From positions 231,171,727-231,235,726 of the forward strand of contig CM071568.1 of NCBI GenBank assembly GCA_036426205.1: DNA of 64,000 bases, written 5' to 3'. The notes below the pieces were generated by a model. That model was not told the DNA's origin. It did not search any database and saw only the letters and a program-made list of their open reading frames with translations. Of the stretch, positions 43,850-55,301 are shown piece by piece; positions within the stretch are counted from its first letter, which is position 1; each line of letters begins with the position of its first letter. This stretch comes from Ascaphus truei (taxonomy: Eukaryota > Chordata > Amphibia > Anura > Ascaphidae). The translations under genes and the position numbers were made by a program.

Positions 43850-44345
43850 GTCACACGATTTGGATTGGCCCGTATTTCTGGCCTTCAAGTGCGCCCATTA
43901 GACAGCCCGCTGACAAAGCGTATGAAGCGAAATGCTTAGTGGCCATCTATTGAGTACGTTGATATGTCAGACACCAAGTTTCTCCCGGAGGCTGTTTAGC
44001 ATCCATTTCCTGCAGGACTTGCTGTTGCTATCTATTTCCGCCAAAGGCTCATTAGCATTTGCTAGCAAGAAACTTTGGAACCTTGATGATATGGTGTGTG
44101 TGCCGGGTTTTATAATCTAAGATGTAAGTTTTACATTTATTGCTATTTTTTCTATAAAAGCTTTTTTTACTTACACAATCCCTTATTGCGCTCCTCTTTT
44201 GTTTTTGCCGCCAAACGCCTGCCCCGTTGATCGCAGAAGATTTTGGAGCAGCAGGAGGGATTTCTACTGTTTGGGAAGATTTGTGGAGTCCGGATTTCAG
44301 CGTGTGTGTTTCTTTGCTTTTATTATGTGTGCATGATCAGTGTTC
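43850..44345 (+). repeat. PLE-type terminal repeat remnant
   Basis: CTGACAAAGCG..GCGAAATGC (43910-43933) keeps the two-box layout of the PLE terminal motif. ATTGCGCTCCTCTTTTGTTTTTG (44183-44205) resembles the ends of the foldback arms at 54320-54341. No coding sequence. Boundaries approximate. Confidence 0.35.
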
Positions 44346-45380
44346 TGTTTTATAAGAAACATCACAAGCCGAGTTCTAAACCCAATCAGAAGCTTTTAGA
44401 AAGAAAATTAAATATATAATCAATATTTTCTACATTCTTGATTATGAAAAATTGTAGTACAGTCTCTATCCGTCAGTGAAAGACCATAAGATAAATACAA
44501 TTTCTCAACCACCATATATATATATTTTTTCAACTTGTGCAGTAATAAGTATACTCAATCGATCGATTATATTATTATGGTTTCTAATAACAGGACTCGT
44601 GACAAGAATGTAGCTGCAATCTAGTACCGCCTCCCCCCCCACTTCCATCACACACATTGATTAAGATGGATTTCTGTGATTCAGAATATATCATTCTGAT
44701 TTAATCCATTTAGTTTCCCCAGACTATTTTGTAATGTTAGGTTCATAGTACAGTATAAGAGTGATTGTGGCATGTGAAAAAGTAAACAGTGAATTATTTT
44801 TAAAGCACAAGTTAGTACAGAAAAAAAAAATCAAGGTTTAGATTAGAATATGGTCCAGCGTCCATACTTCCGATAAGTGGCTGCCCAAGGATAAGAATTT
44901 GCTTTGGTTTTATTCTGTTTTATAAGATTCAGCTTCCGTAGAACAGAAACACATAGCCGAAGCGTGTTCTCCATTTGTCTTTGCCTGCATTTGCCTTATT
45001 GTTTACTGCCCCTCGAAGAATAAATAATCTTGAACTGCAAGGAACCTGTGTTGGACCAATTCATTAGGAACTACGTACAAAGCATCTGTATTTTCACACT
45101 ATTGGAACATTTATTTTCAATTGTCAAGTTCTTGCATTTGTGTAAGAGATAAGGCTCAGTGTTCACTCCTCGGGCAACAACAGTGAGAGCAGGCACATCT
45201 CTACTCTCTTTCTCTGATGAAGACTGCTTGATATTCCCAGAGAATGTATTCTCCCAAAAGGGAAAGCAGGAGGGAACATAATGTCATTTAGAGTTCTTGC
45301 TCGAGAGAGAGAGCCACAAAGCTGATCTCAACAGCGAACACCTTGCTGCCTAAATTGACAACTGCGCTGTATACTTCTAC

Positions 45381-45416
<36 letters not shown>

Positions 45417-46170
45417 AACTAGTATAAACAGATTGTGAACATCATCTTAAGAGATTAGTGAGAGAAAGAAAATAAATTGTGAAAAAAATGTATTGTTAAC
45501 AATAAGAAAAAAAGGTGAAATTCAAATGGCCAAAGTAGAAAATGTGTAAGTACAGTATATACATAGCCAAACAGCTACTCATGGAGTCTGATCATGTATG
45601 TACATTTACATTGATGTACCTACTAGAATGTACAGTGTTGTTTGTTACCGTGGTTAAAAATGTATTTTCATTTTAAATATTTAATGTCTTAAACGGTTCA
45701 AGCAAACTTCCTGAAAATGTAGTACACATTGCAAAATAATACATTTACTGTTTGATATTAAGAGCCTGGTCGATTAGATGTATCGTTTATTATTTTATCA
45801 CTTCAAAAAACAAAAACAAATTCCAAGATAGGGGCTACACCAATTTGGTTGAAACTTCTGGCAGATCTAAATTAGGACGTCAGAAAGGTAGCCTCAAAAT
45901 GTCATCAGAATCGGTTAAGGCGTTGGGTCTGTGGAGAGCGAACACATGAATAAAAACAGACCGACAAACACCCAAAGTGACCACAAAGTCTAGTTGAAGT
46001 CTTCACTTCGCACGCTCATCCAACTAGTAGGGTGGTATGGGGGTGCCAGTGTGACTGTGGACACTGTATGGTGGTATATTTGTAGAATAATAGATAATTA
46101 ACATTACTAGTAACTATAGCTTGAATTGTTTATTAATAAACTGTAGTTTATCCACACAGAAGAAAAATCT
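44346..46170. other. No gene recognised
   Basis: AT-rich, with a (TA)n run at about 45384-45412 and a C8 run at 44632-44639. The 45752-45949 frame has no recognisable domain. Confidence 0.4.
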
Positions 46171-46179
46171 AATTCTATC

Positions 46180-46485
46180 TTAAGTGACGTCAGAGTCACG
46201 AAACGCGCGTAGGGTGGAGCTTGTTGAACGTGCTGCAACGTGCAGACCCTGTGGAAGGAAAGGAGGTTGATTGACGGGGAACGTCATCGGAGGAGGGACT
46301 AGGCGCTCCGAGTCGCGGCCACGAAGCGGGGACCCACGCCGGCTCCAGCCTCCCCCTGCAATCCCTCGGCATCCTCCCATGTGAAGCGGACGGCACGTTG
46401 TAGGACACGCATAGGGCATTCTCGCATGTGAGTGCATGTTTTTATGCTTGTCATTTTTTAACAATAAATGTTATAGTGCTATACT
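46180..46485 (+). repeat. PLE-type terminal repeat remnant
   Basis: GTGACGTCAGAGTCAC followed directly by GAAACGCGCGTA (46184-46210) is a stem next to the GAAACGCG box shared with the other PLE ends. It ends with TTTTTAACAATAAATGTTATAGTGC. No coding sequence adjoins it. Confidence 0.35.
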
Positions 46486-46804
46486 ATTGGTGCCCCTTTC
46501 TGTTCCCAATCGGTATGGTGATGCTGATGCTGGAAGTGTAAAGCGTGATACCAGCAGCAGGAATCAGTCGGAGCCAATCGTGGGGGACTTAAAGAAACCT
46601 TTTGAGGCCCATTCTTATCTATTTTTTAAGTAAGTAGATAGCAACGGTGGGGTCTTGGAAAACTGACCATAGGGTACTGCGCAATGGTTGTTTTATTTGT
46701 ATTTTCAGACCAGCATTCTGTGTAAAAGAACGGGACATTGTGGACTGTGGATCTTCTTTATACCACCTTTTGATTCATGGGACTACTCCGATTCGTCAGG
46801 TTTA

Positions 46805-46955
46805 TTATCTGATACACGTGAGCGATTCGCCCAATGAGGGCGAACCAGCTACGTGACGTCATTGGCACGCCCACGGACGGCCAGGGAAAGCACCCGCTTT
46901 CCCTCAGCCGACGCGCACCTCCGAACGGGAGAAATGTCTATGGACGCAGCCTGAG
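46805..46955. repeat. MITE fragment with CCAAT and CRE
   Basis: GAGCGATTCGCCCAATGAGGGCGAACC, then TGACGTCA at 46854-46861, ending GGACGCAGCCTGAGG, the same terminus as the element at 32315-32583. The left half is missing. Confidence 0.5.
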
Positions 46956-47059
46956 GGAGAAGAGAAAAATATGCTGGGTGAGAGGAACAGGCGAGGACAG
47001 GGTAGTTGGACCGGACAGGCTGGGCGAGGGAAGAGGAGAAATGCTGCGGGAGAGGATAG

Positions 47060-47350
47060 AAAATTGAATGCTTGGCCGAGCTCATACCCTCCGCTTGCTT
47101 GCGAGAGTGCAAGCTTTTGCTGCAGTAGCACAAGCGATCTGTGCTTATAGTGTTGGGGGTGTGGCCATGACGTCACGGAGCTGGCTCGCCGTGATTGTCT
47201 GAACCGCTCACGTGACGCGGCCACCGCTTGAAAATAAACATTTCTTGTCTTTTCAAAGCGCGTTCGCTCTGTGTGTGTGTGTGTGTATGTGTGTGCACTA
47301 GGAGCGGCCTCAAGGGATCCTGCACTTTGTGCTTGGCGCGTGCCAGGAAG
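47060..47350. repeat. Second CRE-bearing GC-rich fragment with (GT)n
   Basis: TGACGTCA at 47168-47175 and an inverted CCAAT-type core (GCCGTGATTGTCTGAACCGC, 47188-47207) in CpG-rich sequence. A (GT)n tract lies at 47271-47297. Confidence 0.4.
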
Positions 47351-47730
47351 TACACAGATCTGCCTTTTCTGTTTACCAGTTCTCCTCACAATGACATATC
47401 TCCTTTTCTGTCTTTTACTTTCTGTCTCCTTGATTAACAGTTCCCTACATGTCTCCTCTTTCACCTCTGTGTCAGGTTGTCTCTATTAAGCCCCTCTCAC
47501 TGTGACCTGGGCTGTATTTCTTTGCGCCTCTCCACTCACTCCCTCTCTCTGTGCCTGTCTCAGACTGACAGTCGATCTCAATATTCTATCCGTTTTTTTC
47601 CTCTTATCCAATCCTTGTCATGTGTTGCCAGGCAGATTAGGGCCAGCGTCTCTTGTTTCTTATCGCACAATGTGATAGGTGGAGCAGATTGTTTCAGTAT
47701 TTTCCATAGTTTACATATATTTGTATCATG
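47351..47730. other. No gene recognised
   Basis: CT-rich sequence producing several overlapping spurious ORFs; nothing assignable. Confidence 0.35.
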
Positions 47731-47734
47731 GGCT

Positions 47735-48830
47735 TCATTAGATTAGATACATTTATTGTAGACAATAACACACTGATAGCGGCATTAGATGAAAAATCTC
47801 TGTACACCTCTATTCCACATGAAGTAGGCCTCAAAGCCACAAAGTAGTTTTTAGATTCGACCGTTTATGCTTATAGAGCACATAACAAATTGATTCCGGA
47901 TTTGTTCAAATTCGTCCTAACTAATAATTATTTTGTATTCAATGGTAAATTTTCCCTACAGATTCAAATTACAGCCATGGGTGACACGTGTGCCCCTGCG
48001 TATGCAGGACCCCACCTAGGCTGGTGCGAGCAGCAGGTAAATTTTGATGGAGTCCTGGATATTTTGAGGCACTATGGATTACATTTATAGATGATATTTT
48101 GGAAATCTGGGATGGCACGAAAACCACATTTGAAATCATGGTGACTGGATTAAATAAAAAAAATGTACACACTTAAAAATGTACAACTCAGTAGTATTCT
48201 TGGATCTTGAGATTAAGAAGGTGGGGAATACGATAGTAATAGATTCCTATAGTAAACCAACAGTGACAAATAGCCTATTATTGGGATCTTGTCATCACAT
48301 GCCACCATTGATTAAAGGGATCCCAAAGGGATTACAGGATTCAGAAATGAAATAATATGTGGGGCCATCACCTCAAATGACAACTAGAAGATCAAGAAAT
48401 GTGAAAGATTTATTCGTAAGGAGTCATTTTACTCTCAGCAAGAATGACCACTCTAATATGTGGTTGGATCCATGAGTTAAAGGAAGTTTCCCTTGTGCAA
48501 AGTTGTAAATCGTGTAAATTCATGCAAAACCCAAAAACTTTTCAAGATGCAAATGGAGCTAAAAAGTACACTATTCAGTAATTTATCAACTGCAAAAGTA
48601 AGGGAGTAGTTTATATGCTGCAATACAATTGTCCAAAAATATATGTGGGAAAAACCAAGAGAGAACTTAAACACAGAATTTTGGAGTACCACAGAGATAT
48701 TTTTAGCAACAATGACAAAACTGGTGTTCACGAATTTCATGAGGGAAATTTGAGAACTTTACAATGTGTGGAACTGGAATTGATCAATAAAGACCTTAGG
48801 GTAGGAAATTAGGATTAGAGATGGACAAAT
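47735..48830 (+). pseudogene. Penelope-like RT plus GIY-YIG remnant (PLE-3)
   Basis: Frames in order: LDEKSLYTSIPHEVGL (RT fingers), FKFVLTNNYFVFNGKFSLQIQITAMGD (palm), IDDILEIWDG in a further frame near 48090 (RT catalytic IDD), then a GIY-YIG domain at 48615-48812 with VVYMLQYN..KIYVGKTKRELKHRILEY. The domain order is that of a PLE. There are at least four frame changes and a stop (ATK*). It ends about 80 bases before the Gmr1-A 5' LTR. Confidence 0.8.
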
Positions 48831-48908
48831 TTGGATCCGCCTCTTCCTTTGATCCATGGAGGAGAAGAACAATGAGAGAGAGAGAGCGCTATTTTTATTG
48901 GCAGTCGT

Positions 48909-50877
48909 TGTCAAGGGAGAGGGGGTTTGGCCCGGGATTAAAGGGGTTACACCCCATTTGGCCACCCCCTGCTCTCACTTGGGAGGCAAGGGGTTAACTG
49001 GACTGTGGTCCAGTAATGTGTTTTTACCTTGCTTCAGCATCCTAATGTATATTCCCCTGTTCAAATGTATTGTTTCTGTTCCAGTGTTTGCACCAACACA
49101 TACACTGGGATCAATGCGGGAGTGAAAGGGTTAAGGTTAACTCAGTGTTTAAAGCTCTTTGTTCCATGTTCCCACCTTTTCAGGCACCATTTTGCAGAGT
49201 CCCATAGGTCGCCATTGGGGCTCAATGTATTCCAGTGGAAGAAGTAGCGGTTTTGGACCTGTTTTCCAGTGACGACCAGCAGGTGGCGTCCGAGAGGGAG
49301 AGCGGCGGTTTCCCATTGTAAGTCAATGGGCCCATTGACTTCAATGGAGATTCCTCGACGGAGCTTTCGAAGAACGAGTTGGCTGCCGTCCAAACCGCAA
49401 AACCGCAAAGCGGATACTTTTTCTAAAAGAGAGCTTTGATCACTTATTAGCCAAGTTCAACGACAAGTGGCGTGGGAATAAACAGTTCTGGAGCACCTAG
49501 AAATAAAATTCTTTTTGCCCCTAGTTCCTAGACCTCCCCCCACTCGATCACAACCGGGTCCCCGAATCCTGGACCCCCGATAAGGGTCGAACCGAGAAGA
49601 GCGGGTCGCGCCATAGGTTTCAATGGCGGCGGCAGAAACGGCTCCAGAAAACGGCTAAGTGTGAAATGCTGAAATTTAGGAATCCATAGCTCCGGTTCCG
49701 GAGGGTCCAAGGGCCAGGGTTTGGGGTATCTGTAGTCACTGCTCCGGCATCGCTGCAGAACCATCCTTGACCCTCTTGGACCAACCCGACGGAGTATGGA
49801 CCCCCTTGAAAGTTCGGGACTTTTCCCATAGACTTCAATGGCGGCCAATTTCCATTGACCGGCTATAGCGGAGAAACCCCATTGACTTCAACGGCGGCAT
49901 TGCCCCGTTGAAAGTCTATGGCGGCGGATCCCCATAGCCGGCAATGGCGGCGGTTTGCCATTGAAAGTCTATGGCGGCGAAGCCCGTTGTTTTCAATGGG
50001 GATTTAGTGAAAAACCGTGATTTAATTTTCAGCTGAGTTTTTTGTATTAAAATGAGAAACGGTTTAAAGTGTATTTGTGTAACTCTGGCTCTGTAGGTCG
50101 TAGCAAGTCGCAAATTGGACCATAGGGTGTCCCAGTTCCGGCATTGAGAACTGGGAAGTTTGGACCCGCTGGACCTAACGGAACCGGATATTTTAATATG
50201 TTTATGTTTTATCTTTGATACTGTGTCCCAAGGTAGGGACAGAACCCAGAGGAAATTCCTTTGCCTACCAGGGTAGCAGATGGCCCTAGAGGCGACCCAA
50301 TGTCTAGGACTTAAGTATTGTACAAAGGATTTTGTCACCCTCACTGTTTACCTGAAGGCGGAGACGGCTCAAACCAGAGCAGTCTTTAAGTGTCCCATTT
50401 AACACCTCACATCACAGAATATCCTGCCAGAAAACCAAATGGGTAGACTAGCTGGCATTCCAGATGCAAATGTGGGGCTACAGAAATGAGACCCCAGAGT
50501 GCTACTGCGCCTGTGCAACTAGCAGGGGGTCATGTATTAAAATGTGTTCCCACGTTAGAGAGTGGCTGGAGTTAATTGAAAACCAATCACAGGTACTTAA
50601 TGTTAAGGATAGGGGAACAAAGTTTTATAAACTGTTGTCCACCCTATATCCTTTGTCTTCTGATATTATCTGAATTGTTACCTGATTGCTGGAGAAATTC
50701 TACATCATACTTCTCATTCCCCAACCCCAAAGTAAGTGTACTTTTTGTCTGTTACTGTATTATTTTGTGTGTTCACCTATCCAAAGGAATAAATTCAATT
50801 TATTATATCTAAGCCTCGTTCAGTTCAAACCCAGTTATTTTGTGTAAATTTACAGCCTGTCACAAGCTATCGTCACA
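48909..50877 (+). repeat. Gmr1-A 5' LTR (1969 bp)
   Basis: Starts TGTCAAGGG, ends TATCGTCACA, and aligns over its full length with the solo LTR at 16390-18361. The first ~360 bases are a divergent subtype compared with the 3' LTR, while the remainder is nearly identical to it. The central part (about 49,310-50,010) has many ATGGCGGC motifs and CCATTGACTTCAATGG palindromes. AATAAA near 50788 may be the polyadenylation signal. Confidence 0.9.
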
Positions 50878-50892
50878 GGCTTGTAAATTAAC

Positions 50893-50910
50893 TGGTGGCA
50901 GCGGCGGGAC
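50893..50910 (+). other. Gmr1-A primer-binding site (tRNA-Leu type)
   Basis: TGGTGGCAGCGGCGGGAC matches the complement of the 3' end of tRNA-Leu (AAG/UAG type) at 16 of 18 positions. It lies 15 bases inside the 5' LTR. Confidence 0.7.
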
Positions 50911-51065
50911 TGAACTGGACCTGGATTACAGTATTCTGCGGGGTACTGTGATCCAGTGGGAACTTGATGGTAATTGCAAGTTCCTGGGACTAAAGATATT
51001 GAACACACGGTAGTGCAACAAGTAACGCAAGTTGTCACACCACCTCACTGCTGCGACCCAGAACC

Positions 51066-51341
51066 ATGAGTGAAGCGGAAAACATCTATTTCCTGAGGAC
51101 TAGAAATCAGCTAAAAGACAAGTGCCGTGACTATAGACTGGAATATGAGGACCAGGAGGTCGTAGACATTGTTGCCGCAATCACGGAATATGAAGCCGAG
51201 CATCCAGAGGCTCTGGAGGTGGCTCAGCTTGCCCTTGTACAGCCGCCCGGAGATCAGGGACTGAACCCAGTGCCGGGGCGGCAGAATCCGGGGAGGGAAC
51301 GAGTGCACCTCCCGGGGCAAGTGCGACAGGAGGGGCGCTGA
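51066..51341 (+). pseudogene. Gmr1-A gag, N-terminal part
   Basis: 91 codons from MSEAENIYFLR, acidic and helical (EDQEVVDIVAAITEYEAEHPEA), corresponding to the matrix-like start of gag. The TGA stop overlaps the ATG of the next frame (TGATG at 51339-51343). I read this as a frameshift that split one gag ORF, although a stop-restart arrangement cannot be excluded from one copy. Confidence 0.65.
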
Positions 51342-52249
51342 TGGCTGCGGCTACCAGTCCGTTTACCCCTGAAATGTTAGCACTGATTACAACGTGGGGA
51401 GACCGAGGGACAGCGGAGGAGCGGCTAAAGTTTATCTCTATGGCGGTGAACAGACCCGCTTATTGTCCCCCGGTCCGACCCCGCACAGATGAACTCCAAC
51501 TGGACAAGCACAGTCTCACCAAGTACGTGGAAGGCACTGATCGGATCAACATGTTTTTAAGGAACTTTGAAACGCAGTGCCGGCGGTACAAGGTGCTTCC
51601 CCAGGATAGGGTTGCCTGCTTGGACCCGCTACTCTCCGGCTTGGCTAAGCAGACATTGATGGCGCTTACAGATGAGTACGCTGATGATTATGACCACCTG
51701 AAAGAACTATTGCTATTTCAGCACGGTTTTACCCCTGAAGCTTACCAGGGTAAATTCCGGCTGGAGGAGAGGCAGCCTCAGGAGACCTATGTCACCTACG
51801 TGACCCGCATGGCTTTATACGGGCTACACTGGGTGGAGTGCTGTGAGGCCAGGACTTACCAATGCCTGCTGGACCTCATCTTTCAGGAGCAGCTCATGCA
51901 GCAGTGCCCGCCGGCGGTGAGGGCTTGGGTGTATGACAAAAAGCCCAAGACTTACACAGAGGCGGCGAGGCTTGCAGATGACTATGTGGTCAGCCGTTCC
52001 CAGATGACCGCCAAGGCACCAGCTAAAGCGGCGGCGGCAGCGCTGGCGCCAGTCAAGAAGTCGGCTAGTACCCCCCAGTGGACCCAAAAGCCGCCTGCGG
52101 GCAGCAGTTCACAGAAGGCGGGGGAGCTTCGGCATGAGCGCCGGTGCTACAACTGTAACAGCACTGGTCACCTCAGACCAGATTGCCCGGAACCCCTGCG
52201 TTCCAACAGACCCCATCAGGGGCAACGCACCCCAGCTGCAAAGCGGTAA
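51341..52249 (+). CDS. Gmr1-A gag, capsid and nucleocapsid
   Basis: 302 codons. The capsid region includes MFLRNFETQCRRYKV and LLSGLAKQTLMAL. A C-terminal helical segment (about residues 135-225; FRLEERQPQETYVTYVTRM ... LIFQEQLMQQCPPAVRAWV) has the spacing of a SCAN domain. One zinc knuckle CYNCNSTGHLRPDC (about 269-282) follows. Gag packages the element RNA into particles. It overlaps the pol frame by 67 bases in the -1 relation, so pol expression would need a -1 frameshift; I see no classical slippery heptamer in the overlap. Confidence 0.8.
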   Translation: MAAATSPFTPEMLALITTWGDRGTAEERLKFISMAVNRPAYCPPVRPRTDELQLDKHSLTKYVEGTDRINMFLRNFETQCRRYKVLPQDRVACLDPLLSGLAKQTLMALTDEYADDYDHLKELLLFQHGFTPEAYQGKFRLEERQPQETYVTYVTRMALYGLHWVECCEARTYQCLLDLIFQEQLMQQCPPAVRAWVYDKKPKTYTEAARLADDYVVSRSQMTAKAPAKAAAAALAPVKKSASTPQWTQKPPAGSSSQKAGELRHERRCYNCNSTGHLRPDCPEPLRSNRPHQGQRTPAAKR

Positions 52250-53332
52250 CCCGCGTGCGGGTGGCTTCCACCAAAGAACCAGGACCGGTCATGGAAACAA
52301 CTCCCAGCGAGACGTCCCATGTCACCCCTATCCCGGTTTCATCGGTGCCTACAGCCAGGAGCGGAGGACATCTCATCGCAGACCTGCAGCAGACGGACGG
52401 CCGGAGCAAACATCTCACCCCGGTCACAGTCGGTGACCGGCCAGCAGTTGGCTTGCTGGATTCAGGAGCTGCAGTGACCCTGGTCCGACCTGATATGGTC
52501 CGGCCAGAGGAATTGCTCCCAGGCCCTGGGATGCAGATCACTGTGGCCGACGGAGAGCCACGTTTCCTGCAAGTGGCCAGAATCTTTTTGGATTGGGGGG
52601 TGGGCCAGGGTGTGCGGGAGGTGGGGGTTTTACCCGGTTTGGATGATGAAATTCTTTTGGGCAACGACCTGGGACCGAAGATCTGCACCTACGAAAGTGT
52701 GCCCCAGCCCGCTGCAGTGGCGGCGGTTACCCGGAGCCAGACAGCGGCAATGCCAGCGGCGGCCGCTCCAGTCCCCCAGCTTTTGGGACCAACGTTAGCG
52801 GAGGGCGCAGAGGAGCCCGGGGAGGTAAGCCAGGAACAGTTGCAACCACAGGCTGACTTACTGTTCCCTCTCACCCTGTCCCCTTCCCCTGACAATGACA
52901 TGACTGGGGGGTGGCCAGACTTAGGAGCCCAGTTTAGGGAGGCAGTGAAGGCAGACCCTACCCTGGCCGGCTTGAGACTTCGGGCATCCGAAACTCAGGC
53001 AGGGGAGGGCACTGAGCGCTGCCTATGGCATAAGGGACTCCTGTACAGAGAGGCAGGGAACCCAGGGATAGAGGAGGGGGTGACCGGTAAGCGACATCTA
53101 GTAGTGCCCCAGGGGTACCGACAGCAATTGTTACGGGTAGCTCACTCTATTCCGTTAGCGGGACATCAGGGGGTCACCAGGACGCGAGCCCGGTTATTAC
53201 AGCGTTACTACTGGCCGGGGGCATCCCGGGATGCGAGCAATTTCTGCCGCTCCTGTGATGCCTGCCAGCGAGTGGGTAAGGCGGGCGACCGTGTGAAGGC
53301 ACCCCTGAGACCCCTTCCGATAATAGGGGAAC
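52183..53332 (+). pseudogene. Gmr1-A pol, protease and integrase N-terminal domain
   Basis: The frame 52183-53376 contains the aspartic protease active site GLLDSGAAVTLV (about residues 87-98). Later comes the integrase HHCC zinc-binding domain: H...H in HSIPLAGHQG, RYYWPG, and C..C in CRSCDACQR (about residues 318-361). RT is absent between protease and integrase, the key evidence for the Gmr1 order. The frame is cut at 53332 by the foldback element; without it the frame would continue directly into 54355. Confidence 0.85.
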
Positions 53333-54339
53333 AAACAAAAATAAACTGTGCGCTACTATCTAACTCCTACTTATAACTAATTAAAGTGCAGTGACTAAAC
53401 CATATATAGACTATATAAACCACAATACCAAGTGAATAAGTGATTATATAATAAATTATATCATAACCGTGTGGTTGATAAGGGCGTCTGCTGCTATAAA
53501 CATTGGGGGTGGCTCAGCACCCCACACACTCTAGGAAATGGAAACAAAAAGAAAACAGCGCACAACGCCAAATAGTGAAGCAAGTAATAAAAATGTATTA
53601 CAATAATATTGGGGTATAAAATCTGCGTACATCAAATAAGGAATACATAAGCATTTAGTGTATATAACACTTGTTACCACTCCAGGATTGTAAACAGGGG
53701 AATCAGCTTTATCTGCAGGAGCCTCTGTGGTGGTTGTGGGGCACAGGATCCCTCATACACTCTTTGTCCATCTGGAAGCTGCTTTCAGGGGAGTTCCTTA
53801 GCAGCAGTCTGGCTCACTGCAGGTTCAAAGCACTCACTGAAACAGTCTCAGGCGGCAGTATGCCTCTTCCAGAGTTTTTCTTCTTTTCTTACAATCCTCC
53901 TGTTTGCAGCAGTGACAGGGCATTCAGAGCCGATGGGAGCTCAGCAGACTCTCATCGGCTCTGAAACGCCCTGTCACTGGCTGCAAACGGAGGATTGTAG
54001 AAAAGAAAAAACCTCTGGAAGAGGCATACTGCCGCCTGAGACTTTGTTTCAGTGAGTGCTTGAACCTGCAGTTGAGCCAGACTGCTCTAAGGAACTCCCC
54101 TGAAGCAGCTTCCAGCTGGACAAAAGAGTGTATGAGGGATCCTGTGCCCACAACCACCACAGAGGCTCTGCAGATAAACTTTTCCCCTGTTTACAATCCT
54201 GAGTGGTAACAAGTGTTATATACACTAAATGCTTATGTATTCCTTATTTGATGTACGCAGATTTTATACCCAATATTATTGTAATACATTTTTATTACTT
54301 GCTTCACTATTGTGGCGTTGTGCGCTGTTTTCTTTGTTT
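53333..54339. mobile_element. Foldback element with ~395 bp inverted arms inside the integrase
   Basis: Inserted in Gmr1-A with a 15-bp duplication CGATAATAGGGGAAC at 53318-53332 and 54340-54354. Arms 53541-53939 and 53949-54339 are near-perfect reverse complements with only about nine bases between them. A 208-bp AT-rich left part (53333-53540) is outside the palindrome. The centre holds CATCGGCTCTGAAACGCC, with the GAAACG box seen in PLE ends, and the arm ends (TGCGCTGTTTTCTTTGTTT) recall the PLE-like segment at 44183. It may be a PLE that consists of terminal repeats only. Transcribed, it would form a long hairpin RNA. Confidence 0.85.
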
Positions 54340-54354
54340 CGATAATAGGGGAAC

Positions 54355-55301
54355 CCTTCCAGAAGGTAGCGATGGACCTTATAGGACTTCTTATGATTCC
54401 TAGCAGGTCATGGAAGCGCTACATTCTCACGGTGGTGGATTTTGCCACCCGGTACCCTGAGGCGGTAGCGCTTGGCACCATAAGTGCCAAGACAGTGGCA
54501 GCAGCTTTGCTGAACATTTTTTCTAGGGTAGGTTTCCCTAGTGAGATCCTAACCAATCAGGGGTCACAGTTCATGAGTGAACTGTTACATTGTCTCTGGG
54601 ATGCATGCGGTGTACAGCACCGGCGCACTACCCCTTACCATCCCCAGACAAACGGATTATGTGAGAGGTTTAACGGTACCCTGAAGCAGATGCTTCGGAC
54701 CTTTATAGAGGCGGAGGGGAAAGACTGGGAGATTCACCTGCAGCACTTGCTGTCTGCATACCGAGAGGTACCACAAGAATCTACAGGCTTCTCCCCCTTT
54801 GAGCTACTATATGGCCGCAGGGTGCGTGGACCTCTGGACCTATTCCGTGAGGGATGGGAAGGGGAGACTACTGCTACTGATGCTTCAGTGATCCAGTATG
54901 TAGTAGATCTCAGAGACCGGTTAGAGATGCTCATGGGGGTGGCCCAGGACCACCTCAGGGCTGCTCAGACCAAGCAAAAGCAATGGTATGATCAGCATGC
55001 CCGTAGCAGAGAATTCATCCCAGGACAGCAAGTGCTTGTTCTCAAACCCACTCGGGAGAACAAGCTGATGGCTGCCTGGTCGGGACCGTACTCGGTTATC
55101 CGAAAGGTGAATGAGTGCAACTATGTTGTACAGGTAGCGCCTGAGAGGCACAAGACATACCACATTAACATGTTGAAGGAATACAGAGCACTGAGTATGG
55201 GAGCAGTAATGGCCATTTGTAGCCCACTGCTGGAGGATCCGGCGAGCAATGCTCTGCCTGATCTCCTAGGGGAGGCTAGGCTAGGCAGGGAAACACTGTA
55301 G
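54355..55301 (+). pseudogene. Gmr1-A integrase catalytic core and C-terminal domain
   Basis: Resumes the integrase after the insertion. The catalytic triad positions are VVDFATRYPEAV (first D present), TNQGSQF (second D replaced by N), and NGLCERFNGTLK (E present). The C-terminal part includes SAYREVP.ESTGFSPFELLYGR and a chromo-/SH3-like region LMAAWSGPYSVIRKVNECNYVV. The D to N change alone would abolish strand transfer. The frame stops at 55299-55301, where a one-base loss shifts the downstream RT frame. Confidence 0.85.

Noticed and set aside
46834..47489. Overlapping ORFs up to 186 codons around the (GT)n tract
   Set aside because: They occur in four frames at once, include the dinucleotide repeat, and have no domain.
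49142..50344. Minus-strand ORFs such as the 142-codon frame repeated at 57802-58230
   Set aside because: They are non-coding LTR sequence of Gmr1-A; the duplication is that of the LTR, not of a gene.
53671..54160. Two ORFs of 97 and 78 codons with similar proteins on opposite strands
   Set aside because: They are the two arms of the foldback palindrome read in each direction, not a gene pair.
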